A stretch of DNA of 43,184 nucleotides from Gymnopilus junonius (GCA_015501075.1 JADNYJ010000284.1:1-43184), one strand, 5' to 3'; positions 21,102 to 32,586 are shown, counted from the stretch's first letter. Made by a program: numbers and translations. Notes: generated from the letters alone by a model not told the origin.

Positions 21102-22810
21102 ACAAGTTGGCTGCCTCACTGCCAGATTCAACTAGTGTGCTCGCGTTCACAGTACAGGAGCGGATGGGTGATATTGGCAATGGTAGAAGAAGGGTGGTGT
21201 GGAGTAGAAGAGGACGGCAAGATTTCTATCAAGGGGGCTGTAGTTTCCTTTTGATGAGTCGTTTCAGGTACTATCGCTTGTCAGGAGTTTGAAATCGCGA
21301 CAAAGAAAAATCGATATCAATTCTTCCACTTGAGCTGGTGAGATAAAATTTTGATAGGCATGTACGTTTTTGCATTATACACACGTTGGTATAAAAATTT
21401 TGAGCCGAAGTTGAAGCAGCGAGGGACAGGAGCAATTCCGCATCTCAGAAGTGGGCTGTTTGAAACATCAGTCACAGATGGGTCACAGGCAATTTCAAGT
21501 TCCGCTGCCAGCCGTGCGTGCGGTATTTCTATGACGTTTTACGACTCGAAAAGAAGGGCTGAACAAATGTTTATTGAGGAGGGTACATTGGAGGGTAACT
21601 ACTAGGGTATGTATGTGGTTTTTCAATGTATTTGCAGGGCTTTCCAAACAGAATTATCCACTTTTACTGGGCCCCTGCGATTATATAGGAAAGTTTTAGA
21701 AAGAACTAGCGACGGGAACTTAAATCTCTGAGACTGAATGTGATGACAATTTAGGCTACTTGCTCTTATTACTGCTCTCGGATGCAGAATCATGTGCCAA
21801 GGTGTAAAAATTGGCTTCTTATTAGGCACAAGTGAACTCCCAATCTGCTCTTCAGCTTATGACATCCTCTGCATCTGATCGCTATTGGCAGGCATATCTG
21901 AGGAGTTTCTGATACCTTATGGCTATACTCATGTTTCACAGGTTCAACTGTCATGTAGCGACACTTAATTTTGGTGTGTGGATGTCACTATAAACCATAA
22001 TAAATATCATTGCTTCTCTGAGGTACGCTTCACTATCATTTGATCCCGTGAATTTTTGAAATATGACAGCATTTGTATGCAGTCTACATCAGACACAAGA
22101 AAACATATTTAAGTAGGCTATTTCATGTTCCCAAGGTGATGTCTTCCATACTTTTGACCAGTGAGCATACTTCTCAGGTGGTTATAGCCCACGGAGAATC
22201 TTTTCTGGGTGAAAGATGAGCAGCATGCATATTTTGGCTACTATAGGCCTGTTCCTGATGTTGCTTCTAGTGCTACTACTAGAAGATGGATTTGTTTCAA
22301 TAGTATATGCACTGAAATTTTTAAATATGATAGGATCAAAATTCTTATATTTTTTTTTGAGCATAGGAAATGCGCACTTGTACTCCTATTCTGTTGGACA
22401 CTCAACTCGCCATCCCATGATCTTCAACTGACCAGGTCAGGATGGCAAAAATAACTTCATACTGTCATTCATTGTGCCATTTTTCTTTGAGTAGAGCAGT
22501 GTGGCATGGTCAGCTAGCCGGAAGGATGACATTGCAAGTATTCTCCTATTGCATTCATCAAAATTTCATCCAGGCAGGTTTAATCAGTTGGCATGTAAGT
22601 GTGGAGTTCTGCTAGAACCCTGAGAGCTTGATGAAGATATATGCCATTTCCGAGATACTTTGCATGTATTCTTAGTGTGGTGCACTTTGTTTTACCTTTA
22701 ATTAAGTACAGGAACTCGGGGAAGAAGGTATAAAAACTCAATGTGTTTGCTCAACATCCAGCAACTGAAATACTTCAGCTTTAGTCCTCTCCTCGATTCA
22801 CATTCTCAGC
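21102..22810. other. Long stretch without a supported gene
   Basis: CpG content falls sharply from about 21600. An 84-codon open frame at 21351-21605 shows no domain. Near 22520-22690 the plus strand reads in a style like the end of a LINE (RFNQLACKCGVLLE, then a His/Cys segment), but this is too weak to call. The last part (22700-22810) is the 5' flank of the secreted-protein pseudogene. Confidence 0.4.
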
Positions 22811-23533
22811 ATGTTTGCCTCTTGATTCATTCTCCCCATCTTGGCCTTCACTGGTCTCACTGCCTTTGCGAGCCCCATTGAGATCGAGAGGCATGCTGCT
22901 GATGTGTCCAATGTCCTCGACATTGTCAGCACCCTCCAAGGCTCAACTTCCTCTATCCTTCCTCAACTCAGTAAATTCTTGTTCCACTCATAGTCACTGT
23001 ATATCGCTGAACATATTTCTTCCCTCAGATACCCTTGTTTTGAATGGCCAGGCTAATACTGTGACCGTCACCCCACTCATTAACCAGCTCGTTACCTCTC
23101 TCAACACTGCTAGCACCTCTTTCAATTCCCTTGGTCCCATTGATGCATCCACCAGTGGTACCCAAGAGGATGTTGCCACTGCCTTCGCCCCCATCATCTC
23201 CATGAGCTGCAATTACTTTTTCGAAGGTCGGCAATTGACTTCTAGCACAGGAAATTGCCATCACCCTTGCAGCCATCGAACATGCAGTCCCTGGACTCGC
23301 TCCCCTTCTGACTACACTTGGAATTGATTTCGCTCTTGACCAAGTTCTCCTCGGATTGGACATTGTCCTTCATGGAGTTGTTCACCTCATTTCTGTATTG
23401 TAAGTACTTTCACTCCCTTCTCTTCGTATTTCTGGTCTGAACCAAATATTCTTTCTCCCCTAGGTTCATTGATGTTGGGGCTATTCTGCACAACCTTGCA
23501 TTCATCCTGACTGTTGCTACACTTGGATTGTAG
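22811..23533 (+). pseudogene. Small secreted hydrophobic protein gene, killed by a stop and a splice-donor change
   Basis: Four exons (22811-22970, 23029-23201, 23251-23399, 23464-23533) join in frame to 183 codons. The N-terminus MFAS-stop-FILPILAFTGLTAFASP is a classic signal peptide apart from the TGA at codon 5. The mature part is Leu/Thr/Ala-rich and amphipathic (VSNVLDIVSTLQGSTSSILP, NTVTVTPLINQLVTSLNTAS, EIAITLAAIEHAVPGLAPLL, HGVVHLISVL, HNLAFILTVATLGL) without Cys pairs. It resembles the small secreted or hydrophobic-surface-binding-type proteins of mushrooms, though the exact family is unsure. Introns 1 and 3 have normal GT..AG ends. Intron 2 (49 nt) begins ATGAGC where GTGAGC is expected, and its acceptor CACAG is intact. 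Both lesions are consistent with CpG deamination. Confidence 0.6.
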
Positions 23534-23951
23534 ATTCCAGTGCAGTTTTGATAGTTTCTTCATTGTTCCTCTTCAATGATTTTTGTTTAATGGATGCAAT
23601 TAATACCATTTCATTTTATGTTTTTTTCTTATATGAGTCTTTGAACCTGCCTTTACAAGTTTGAAAATGTCTCTGTTTATCTCCAATGACTTTCAAAGTT
23701 CATGGCATAACACCCTATCACATGACATGGCCTCCAACCTTCCTCCACCATATGCTCATACCATCTATGATGAAACATTACACTCCAGGTTCTGTGGAGC
23801 TCCCCCTATTGTGAGCATGGTGAACTGCCCGAACCTCATCAGCCACCTGTAACATGACACATGCACCCCACCCCCACAAAATGCAGATCATGTGATGCTC
23901 TCAGGGACCAGAGCCCAAGTGGTATGTTAAGCTTGGAGACTGTACAAGTAG
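23534..23951. other. Spacer with a short unassigned open frame
   Basis: A 63-codon frame (23661-23852) encodes SNDFQSSWHNTLSHDMASN and a Pro-rich segment. It may be a leftover exon, but no partner exon or domain is evident. Confidence 0.35.
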
Positions 23952-26641
23952 TTACACTGTATAAGCCTCCTTAGACTGCAATAACATCAAGAAAAACAAG
24001 TAATTGATCAAGGAATAAAGTGGTCTTGTTGCTATCCTTCCAAGTCTGAGGGCTTTTGCGTCACCTTTTATGTTCTCCAATATTGCTGCCAACTCTCTCA
24101 ACTTCTTTGAAAATGCCATCAAGAACTGAGCCCATTTTTGGATGGACCCCTCCAGCACTGGATGATGCCTCAAGCATATCATCAAAGCATTGCTTTAAAT
24201 ACTCTCGTCTTCCTGCAGAAAAGTAAATCTTAACAATTGCTTGTCAGATCTCTCGGAATGAGAAAACTATATTTAGGACATACCCTAGTTGCTTCATCAT
24301 CATTTGATATGTCGTCCTTGTTTTCGGCTCTGTTTCATTTGACCCACTCTGTCCCTGACACCCTGCAGTGCCGTCCATGCTTTCTGACTGACTTTCATTG
24401 CCTTCGCAAGACCCTGAATTTTCTGCACTCGATATCTGTCTTCCCAACTTGATTACTTCTGACTCTGCTGTTTGCTCCTCCTGTGTGTCTTCAACATGAA
24501 TACCTTTGATACTGTAGAATGGCACATAGTGGTCTCAATGAAGATTGAGAAAAAATCGTAGGTCAGTGAGTGGCTTATTTTGCAACTTTGTGTTCATCAA
24601 CCTGACTAGATGTTTGCAGAGCAGGAATCTACTGATCAGGTATGACTGGCAGCTGCAAGTCCAGTCTCGTATGTTGGTATGATATTCTCCAGGTTTGTGT
24701 TTTTCTTCCTCTTCTATTTGCTGTAAAGGTTCTTCAAGCTTTTTACCTTTAATTTTCCCTTTCCATATTGTGAGTTCCTTTCTGACCAAGCACTCCTCAT
24801 CTGATAGGCTTAATTCCATCCATTGCTGTCAGAATTCAGTCTGCCAAGGCACAAGAGCCTTTGCACAGCCAATGCACCTCTTATCCAATATTGAGGCCAA
24901 GGTCAGTTTCACGCAAGGGAGGATGCCGGTTATAACCAGGTGAGTGACCAAGTCAAGATGGGGCTGATTGAACTCAGCTAAATCTCATTGTTTCAAATGC
25001 TTCCAAAGGTTTTCCACTACCATCATCTTCTTCAACCTAGAAATTGCATCGCAGGCTGAGCACGCCCACAATGACCATTGTTTTGGTGTGTACCACCAGT
25101 TCCACATATATGCCCAGACCTGACTTAGATCATTTTCAAAGCAGTAATGATACATGCCATTCACTGCACCTCTGTGAATTTCATCTGCAGTAAGAAATGA
25201 GCCTTCGGTGTCATCAAGTGGTATGCTGGCATGCTGATAGAAATGAATGCGAAATTTCTTGACAATTATTGCATGATGTTCTTTTGGGCAAAATTCCGGG
25301 CGATCATTTGTTGGGACCTTAGGTGGAGCAGGCCATATTGGTATCTTATTTTCCCCAGCTTTTAGTATGAACACAGGAGGGTGGCATGTTCATTGATATG
25401 TCTAATAAAATGTGGTAAGCACTGCTCTAAATATTCTGTTGAAAAGCTGCTTGCTGACCTCTGCATTACACTTTGATGATTCTTCTTCAGTGTCTGGAGT
25501 CCTTGGCTTCAGACCCTCAGCATCGTCTTCATGGACACCATCTTCTATCCAGCCTGCACTTATGCCCGGAACCCAAGTAGGGTCTATGAGATCAAATATC
25601 TGATGTGCTCGGATAGCACTATAAGCAGCCGGAGGTTTGTTTTGGGCTAAATGTTCTTCAATGTAATTGACCACATGCCAATAACACAGCTGATGATGAG
25701 CTTTAGGAATTTCCTTTCAAAATCCATTAATCTCCATAGTGTCCTTGTCAGAGAGTGTAAATTGAATGTTAGGGCACCTCTCCGCCACAAATTTAATGAC
25801 AGAGCAGAGGAGGCAATCTTTGGCACCATGCACCACATTCTCATTGGTTGAAGCTGTAAAGCAAAAGGTAAGAGGAATGGCTTGGCCATTGAGTTTGCCT
25901 ACAATTCCATAAAGTTCATAGCCCAATGCATTTGTTTTCCCTATGGAAAGGTCAGTCACTATCACTCAAATATTCATCAGAGAAAACTGCATACATGTAG
26001 AATCCATTGCAACCTTGACAATTTCTTTTCCGACCTCGTCGAGCACCCCCTTGAAGGTGAAGGCCAGGGTATCAATTCCTTCTTTGACTTGGATAGGTAT
26101 GATATCTATTTCACAATCTGCTTTCATCTTTAGCAACTTTTCTGCAGATTTGACTTGGTCATCATCCAGTTGCCATCACTCTTCATTAATCTCTGCCCAC
26201 TGAAGGTATACTTGCTTTTGTGTTAATTGACCTTCAAGTTTTCTCCCCAGTATTGTTTCCCATATCTATGTAATAGAATGAGTCATAATATTCTGAAATC
26301 AGAAAAAGCAAAATACTTACTTTTGCAGCTGGCATATTTGCTTGCTCCTTTATGATAGTGTCAACTTCATCTGTCATTGATATGTTGACATAGGGGAAGT
26401 GCAAACAATGGTGTGTGATCCTTATTCTGGTGAAAGTTATATCCTCAGCCATTGTAATATGAAGGTACCCATTGCAGTCAAAGCAGTCCATTGTCATTCT
26501 TGCCCTGCATTTTCTTATGTCCAGGTTAAGTTTTGGTTTTGCTTCTTCTCTCTTAACTTGGGCACAGTAAAATGTGAATGTTCTAATGAGATCTGATGTC
26601 TGGCTCTTTTCCATGATCCTCTGAGGAGGGCAAGAGATCAT
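23952..26641 (-). pseudogene. MULE (Mutator-like) transposase, degraded
   Basis: Minus-strand order matches a fungal MULE transposase. An N-terminal zinc-finger-like region (YCAQVKREEAK, FDCNGYLHITM, RITHHCLHFPYVNISMTDEV) comes first, then a 55-nt intron (26266-26320) and ILGRKLEGQLTQKQVYLQWA. The DDE domain follows (VAMDSTYM, NALGYELYGIVGKLNGQAIP, ERCPNIQFTLSDKDTMEING), then KEHHAIIVKKFRIHFYQHAS, NDLSQVWAYMWNWWYTPKQW and MMVVENLWKHLK. A SWIM zinc finger (WTCSC..LLCKH, CxCx10CxH) and a Glu/Lys-rich tail down to about 23952 complete it. TGA at 26176-26178 lies in NEE-stop-WQL, where Arg would fit, and several frame changes break the DDE region. It belongs to the IS256/Mutator superfamily by layout. 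Terminal inverted repeats were not found by eye. Confidence 0.8.
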
Positions 26642-26915
26642 GATATCTATCTGGTGTTGATCCTATAGGCTTTCCTCCACAAATCAGGAAATTTTCAAGC
26701 AGCTATCTTAATTCTAAACACTGCAGCACTGTATAAATGAATTTCTTTTCTTTATCTCTGCCAATTTATGCCTGCAGACATGGATATACTATGGTTTGAT
26801 GAAATAAGGCAATATCAAGGCACATGGGAGTGGCACGTGATCTGCATTTTGTGGGGGGTGTACTACCTGAGTCCTGTAACACCACTCATCCACCACTGAT
26901 GGTTCATTTTCAATT
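26642..26915. other. Spacer upstream of the MULE remnant and the next plus-strand gene
   Basis: CpG-poor sequence with no convincing frame. It may include degraded 5' exons of the retropepsin-like gene that follows. Confidence 0.35.
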
Positions 26916-27333
26916 TGTGCCTAGGGTGACAGTGGAGTATTCATCAGCAAGGTGAGTATAGATGCCTATTTACAATTCTGCACAGACTGACTGATGATTG
27001 TATGTAATAAAGGCTCTGTTCGACTCTATTTCTGCTGAGCACTGCCCAACGCTGAGCACTGACTACAAACCAAATGTCAGCACCTTGATGAGTGGCAGCA
27101 TGACTTTGATTGGCACCATGCTCATCCCTTTCATCTTGACAGACAATAGCACTGGAAAGCAAATTAGAGTGGTCCTACATGCCATCGTCTTACCCAACTT
27201 ATTCATCAACATGGTCATTGGCATCTCTGGGGGTGAGATTATCAGAAGCATGGCACATAGTGCAGACAGACCACTGTTGGGGTTCAATTTTGGTCAGGGA
27301 GAGGATGGTGTGACATATGTTCGAGGTATTTGA
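26916..27333 (+). pseudogene. Retropepsin-like fragment, copy 1
   Basis: A short exon reading GDSGVFISK (26929-26951) ends at a GTGAGTATAG donor and continues after an acceptor ending at 27010 with ALFDSISAEHCPTLSTDYKP, SMTLIGTMLIPFILTDNSTG, KQIRVVLHAIVLPNLFINMV and LLGFNFGQGEDGVTYV. A D-S-G turn followed by beta-rich sequence and a hydrophobic VVLHAIVLP..VIG segment fits the second half of a retroviral-type aspartic protease domain, as found in retroelements and domesticated genes. This is inference. A related copy lies at 27940-28240. Confidence 0.4.
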
Positions 27334-27939
27334 GTGCTGGAAATGGACAGTACTGGAGTAATACTATGGTGATCATCCCATCTAGATGCTCTTTTAGGTG
27401 CTTACTGATTCTTTGCTTGATAGGTAATATGTATACATTATAAACATTTATAGGATGATAGCAACTCAATGAGATACCCTTTTTTTCAACAAGAAGTCCT
27501 TGAGCATTTCATCGTCAAGTTTCCCAGTACTAATTCCATTCATTTATCAAAGGAGGAACATTTCTATGGCACTTTGGAAACAAGCATGGTGAGTGGCAGC
27601 ACCATTTCCTTCATCTTCTTCCACCTATGGATCCTGCACTAATACCTCAGTCAGACCGTGGTTATGACTCTTCAGAGCAGCAGCACGATGCCACTGGACC
27701 TTTCTGAACTCAAAGAGGTTGACTTTCTGATCCTCTCAATGTTGCCATCATATCATCTGACGTCCTGCCCCCATTTCAAATCATCATTGCAAGCATGGCC
27801 AGTGAGCCCAACCTCATGTGGTGAAAGTACCATACATCAGACTGCAACAGTTCATTTTGGTCTGGGTAAGCACATATAGTGAACTATTGTCTGTCAAAGC
27901 CACTCCTCATGCAGTCCATTCAGAAATTACTTAGTCCAT
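27334..27939. other. Segment between the two retropepsin-like copies
   Basis: Plus-strand open frames such as 27658-27879 (DLSELKEVDFLILSMLPSYH) may be exons of the second gene copy, which would place its N-terminal part here. No domain is recognised. Confidence 0.35.
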
Positions 27940-28240
27940 TCCAGCTGAATACCTTCACACCATCCAGTGCTCAATACTACACATAAACTGGACATCGATA
28001 CCCTGATGTGCATCCCTATGAAGTTGATTGGGACTGCCTCCATTCCTCTCATCTTGAGGAACAAAGATGCATGAGAGTAGAATGAGGTTGTTCTGTATGC
28101 AATTATGTTGATGGATATGTTCATTGGCAATTTATCAAATGTGCTCATGAGGAACTTGGCTTTTAGTCATGATGGACCAATTTTTGTGTTCGGGTTTGGT
28201 GAGGGTAATGATGACCTGACATACATCAAGGAAAGCTGAG
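27940..28240 (+). pseudogene. Retropepsin-like fragment, copy 2 (tandem paralogue)
   Basis: Reads THKLDIDTLMCIPMKLIGTA, SIPLILRNKDA, NEVVLYAIMLMDMFIG and DGPIFVFGFGEGNDDLTYIK, which aligns segment by segment with copy 1 at 26998-27333 (LIGT..IPFIL, VVLHAIVLPNLF, FNFGQGEDGVTYV). The frame has TGA at 28072-28074 and a TAG two codons later. Both copies also share sequence just after the stop that ends the block (VLEMD and VLEWE). This is a diverged tandem duplicate. Confidence 0.4.
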
Positions 28241-28469
28241 TTTTAGAATGGGAACCAGATAGAGAAGTTCTGAGCACCATTGTTTGATAATGAGTGCATA
28301 TCTTCATTAGACATTCTATTCCATCTTGGTTTAACTTCTGGATCTGAACACTCCTTCTTATAGACTAAAGAGAGTATGAAGAAATATAATTGTTGCTCGC
28401 TGGTGTTATTTACACCCATTCTCCATTCCAGTCAATCCATGACACATAGCTGACTCTCCCAGCCTTGAA
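28241..28469. other. 3' flank of the prenyl synthase remnant
   Basis: AT-rich spacer between the second retropepsin-like copy and the minus-strand prenyl synthase remnant. No gene seen. Confidence 0.35.
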
Positions 28470-29561
28470 TTAAATAGCATGATACTCTCCCATGTACTTG
28501 GAGAAAGTGTGCAGATAAACCTTCACCTGGCTGTTGACAAGGTGTTGTTCCAATTTTTGCCAAAATATCTATCACGCATCAACAATTCCATAGGCCTCTA
28601 ATTTGTCGACAACTTTCTCTGTGATGATATCATCATCCCCAGGCTTGCTGAGAACTGTGTCCCATACCCACTTAGCCTCATCAAGGGGCATCATTTGACC
28701 TGCTTTTGCAATAGGAATACTGATTTTCCCAGAATGGATATCATCCCAATGGCGCTTCTGTGGTTGTTGCTTATTCATCATCTGTCTCTCCTTGTTCTGC
28801 ACCTTTGATCCTCTCTGAAAGTCATACACATCATCAATAATCTGAAATGCCAATTCCCAACTGTTCACAGTGGGCCACTAGGGCCTGTGTCTGTGCTGAG
28901 GTTGCCTCAGCTAGAATTCCAGATATTCTTGCTATGTTGGATGTGACAATGGCTGTTTTAAGGTGATGGATAGAAAGAATGCTCTGCTCAAGAGTGGAAA
29001 TATCAATGCAGCCTGTTATAATGTTTTCAAAAGACCTTGTTCATGACTGGCAATATCGAGAGCTTGTCCAGCATGTGCTAAGCGACATGGTCTTGAAAAA
29101 AATATCCAGTAAGGCAAAGCTTCTTCTCTGGTAATAAATTTGGTACCATACTAATTGTGGTATAAATGTGAAGTAGGCTGCCTCTCCAGCATTAATCGCA
29201 GTTGCAGTGCCTATACATTATGCAGAGATGCCATGCCATGTCGAATTGGACTCTCATCTTCAATGTCATCAATTATCAAGGTTCTAGTATAAACAAGCTC
29301 AATGCCTGCAAGAAGAGGTCTGAATGGTTCTGGGTCAGTGGTAAGGCCCAAAGACTTTATGGCATGTTCTTCATTGATGAAATGATTTGGGTAGAAGTAA
29401 AATACCTCTGATGCAGTGAGATGTGCTGCATGCTGCAAATGCCTTTCAAATTTGGTGATAAGTTGAATAGGCTGATTCTGCAACCATAAATAAGTATGCA
29501 AAGATATTAAACTGTCAAACATGCATACCTCAATGAAGCTGAGTCCCTCCACCTGTTTCAT
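28470..29561 (-). pseudogene. Polyprenyl (geranylgeranyl-type) diphosphate synthase remnant
   Basis: The first exon reads MKQVEGLSFIE, then a 51-nt intron, then FERHLQHAAHLTASEVFYFY, FRPLLAGIELVYTRTLIIDD and the first aspartate-rich motif DDIEDESPIRHG. Next come TATAINAGEAAYFTFIPQL and, in a shifted frame, RLAHAGQALDIASHEQG. The last part has the second aspartate-rich region LAFQIIDDVYDF, then HSGKISIPIAKAGQMMPLDE, AKWVWDTVLSKPGDDDIITE and a C-terminus WQKLEQHLVNSQVKVYLHTF ending at 28470. The enzyme family condenses isopentenyl units onto allylic diphosphates for isoprenoid and terpene precursors. A frameshift near 29060 and the TGA-TAG pair at 28574-28569 make it non-functional. The C-terminal extension beyond that pair stays in frame. 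Confidence 0.75.
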
Positions 29562-29585
29562 ACTAACTGTTCTGCTGATTGAAAC

Positions 29586-30753
29586 TCATCCTTTCCAATA
29601 TTCTCTTCTGGTGCAGATCATTTTGAACTCCTGCTGAGGAAAAGAGGCTTTGATTACAATATCGATCTCCAGTTTTGGTATTATCAAATTCCACTTTGTC
29701 ATATATTTATTGAGCATCTGCATTGATGTCCAAGTATCCAAAACATTCAGGTAATAATCATTGCATTCAGTGTGATAGCCATCCAAAGAGATAAAGTGTG
29801 CCCTCTTGTTGCATAAATTGACCTGGCCATCACTGTTATTTACCTCCAAGATATTCAGATGGCATCCAGATGACAACTGTAATGATGCCTTTGTCCATGA
29901 ATTATTGAACATTGTTGTAAGCACCTTATCAATGTCCTTGAACTCCTTCACAAGCTTCTCATTCATACCACCCCACAGAGTCACTGCTTTTGACAGCTGC
30001 TTCTAAGTTATCCAGATGCACAATACTAGATATTCCACAAAGGAGGACAAAAGGAGATCTTTCTTCTTGAGAGTTTCCTCGACTTCCCAAACCTTGTCCA
30101 GCAGGAAATTTCAGCAGAGTCACATCTAGCTCAAACCTGAAGGAGCAATCTGCCATATAGGTGTGAATATGGTAAATATTCTCACCTCTGGTATTGACTG
30201 TTTGTATAATACTGGTAAGATCTCTGTATCTGATACTGAGGCAGCCTCCATCTAAAATAGAAATGTGATTTGGAAGTATGGTATCTGGAAGTGGAACCTT
30301 CCCATCTGAAAGCATGCTGAGAAAGGATTGATGAATAAAGGGATCCATAAGTGCTTCTGCTCCAGTTATTCATCATAGGTATTCCATGTGGTTCCTATTG
30401 ATTCTGCTCCATACATTGTGCTTTGTTAGATGATGAGGTTGTGCTTTCTGTAATGTTTGGCAATGGTGGGACTGAAATTGTGAAATTAATGGCATGAGAA
30501 TAAAGACCAGACTTATCATTAACTGAGTTTTCAGGAACATTGGTCAAAGATAACCTTCTGAAACTTCAGAGCTGAAAGTAGCCCTGTAGAAGGATACAAA
30601 TGTAGAGACTTTATGGCTGTCAGTAAGTGTTAGGTGGAAGCTGTAGAACCACTGTTCTGCCCCACTGGTGATATCAGTTGGGACAATTTGAGTATGCATA
30701 GTGAGGAAATAATCTGGGGAATGGTAGACTTCAAACACCCAGCTTTTTAACAT
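29586..30753 (-). pseudogene. Unassigned protein remnant, beta-rich, possibly F-box-associated
   Basis: Minus-strand pieces read FVSFYRATFSSEVSEGYL (30600-30544), then after gaps VPLPDTILPNHISILDGGCL, YRDLTSIIQTVNTRGENIYH, FVLLCGISSIVHLDNLEAAV, and in another frame TLWGGMNEKLVKEFKDIDKV, TTMFNNSWTKASLQLSSGCH and TKWNLIIPKLEID. The run of short strand-and-turn segments is like leucine-rich or F-box-associated proteins of mushrooms, but no F-box motif is seen. Stops and frame changes show that it is degraded. The hAT-type MITE lies just upstream. Confidence 0.35.
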
Positions 30754-30826
30754 CTATGCACTCTGGAGACAAATTATACCCATATTAATTTGTGGTGACA
30801 TATAAAATTCTTCCAGAAGCTTTCTT

Positions 30827-31487
30827 ATCATCACTAGGGCTGTGCACCGGCTGTATTATGGGTATGGCCATTGAGATTACAGGTCATATAGGTGACAGCC
30901 ATAGAAAAATGGCCATATTTTGGTTGACCCAAAGGTGAAACAGGATGGGATGGGTACAAAACAGGTCAAGAAGCCTGTCGATGGCTGTTTCTCATGCCTA
31001 CCATACTTTTAGTCTTTTTGTGGGGATTCCATAAGCATATAAACCACAATAATTGCGAATATAGCTCATATGGTGTATCAAAACCTTTACACATGAATAT
31101 TGAGAACTTTTTTGACAGTGGATCACTTTTGCACCCACCGAGGGGCAAATGGATCTATGTGCACAGAGTTTTAATTAGGACAAAAGTGGGCAAAGTGTGC
31201 TAAAACATTGCCCAAAAGCTGAATCTACAATTTATTCTGGAATGAAACTGACTAGTGCAGGTCTCAGGGGTACTTTGCCATAGGTAGGTGGGATTTTTGT
31301 TGAACATCTTGTCAGACCCATATGATGGCCGTTATGGCTGTAAATTGATGGGTGCTGATGGCATGCACCCATAGCCTGATAGGCTGTCATTGGGTGTTCT
31401 CAAAAGGCCAATGGGATGGGTATTTACCTGTAACACCTGCCCATAAACCCATCAATAATGGGTATAGTGTGCAGCCCTAATCATCAC
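30827..31487. mobile_element. hAT-type MITE with 8-bp target-site duplication
   Basis: The element (30835-31479, 645 bp) begins TAGGGCTGTGCACC and ends GTGTGCAGCCCTA, giving terminal inverted repeats TAGGGCTG with a TG/CA-rich continuation. It is flanked by ATCATCAC on both sides (30827-30834 and 31480-31487), a perfect 8-bp duplication, the length made by hAT transposases. The interior repeats GGGTATGG/CCCATCCC and CCATTGG motifs near both ends and has no convincing coding frame, so it is non-autonomous. Confidence 0.85.
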
Positions 31488-31623
31488 TTTCACAGACCAA
31501 TGTCTATTAGAGCCATTGCAAAATACTGATATACATTAAGGAAGTCACACTGGACAGTGTTTTTGGCATTTAGAATGCAACATGTATAGCTCAAATGCAC
31601 CCTGAATTTTTATCAAATGTGGA

Positions 31624-32586
31624 CTAATTGATGTCCTGGGACCATGACCATTGGATTGATGTTGATATATGTCTTGCAGAATATGACCGCTTTTGAAGTA
31701 TTTGATGCTGATATACTGTTAAGCATGTTTTATAACTAACCCATACCTCACTCATGCTTCCTTCCTCCCAAGTAATGCATGTCAGATATACCCATCCATT
31801 TATCATACTCACCTGAATGGACCAAGCATTTAAATCATATAGATTAACTTTAGCCTGGCACTGCTTCAACAGAGAGCTGCTTTGCCCACTGTCTAGAATT
31901 TGAAGAAAGGTAAATAAAACAGAAAAGTGACAGAAAAGAGAAAGAACATACCTCAATTGGTAAAAACAACATAAGAAGAGAAATAGGAAGGCAGATATGA
32001 ACATTGGCCTTAAGGAGTGCATGACTGCATGGGGTCAAGAGTAATCTGTCTCATAAGATCCCAATTAGCATTGTTGATACTGCCATGACTATCTTCCATC
32101 TATGAGTACTTTCCACTTTGCCTCATCCAGTCAACCACTATGCACACAATCAATGAACCCATAATGCCAAGGACAGAAATGATCATGTAATTGTGGTATG
32201 TAATGCTGATGGTTCTGTTGCTGCTTGGTACATGATTCTGCAGATAGAAAGAGAGGAAGGTGCTGAAGAGTGGATGGGCAAGCCCAATAAGTCCTGGAAA
32301 GGGATATGAAAAGGTCAGCTGTGGATGCAGCTGAGAAAGACAATAAGGTGGCCAGATGGATGGATGGGATGTACCCCATAGAAGGATCATGATTGAGCTG
32401 TTGATGGCCAGTTTTCTGCTGGTGAAGAGAGTCTTGACATGAGACAGAGAGAGGTGAAGAAATGATTCTTTCACCACCTGCAGCATGGTCCTGGGTGGTA
32501 ATGTTGAGCTTTCTTAGATCTCCTGGAGTTGGTCAAGCATTAAGGAGATTGATTTACCCTTTTGTGCTAAATGCTCCATAACCTGT
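31624..32586 (-). pseudogene. MFS transporter remnant (C-terminal half)
   Basis: Minus-strand exons give a loop segment (MEHLAQKGKSISLMLDQLQE), then LSHVKTLFTSRKLAINSSIM and ILLW, a spliced-out intron, and membrane segments LIGLAHPLFSTFLSFYLQNH, ITYHNYMIISVLGIMGSLIV and CIVVDWMRQSGKYS. In a shifted frame WKIVMAVSTMLIGIL and SHALLKANVHICLPISLL follow. The order of two membrane segments, a VDW-R..GKY loop and a further segment matches the second half of major facilitator transporters of the sugar/SV2-like type in fungi. The first half is absent. A frameshift after SGKYS and a TGA after LIGIL mark it as dead. The substrate cannot be predicted. Confidence 0.6.

Noticed and set aside
22520..22690. 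LINE C-terminal zinc-finger remnant on the plus strand
   Set aside because: Only a loose resemblance (KCGVLLE and a His/Cys segment) is visible, with stops and no neighbouring RT sequence.
22815..23327. 170-codon plus-strand open frame
   Set aside because: Its first part is an out-of-frame reading of exon 1 and intron 1 of the secreted-protein gene. Only the middle part coincides with the true exon 2 frame.
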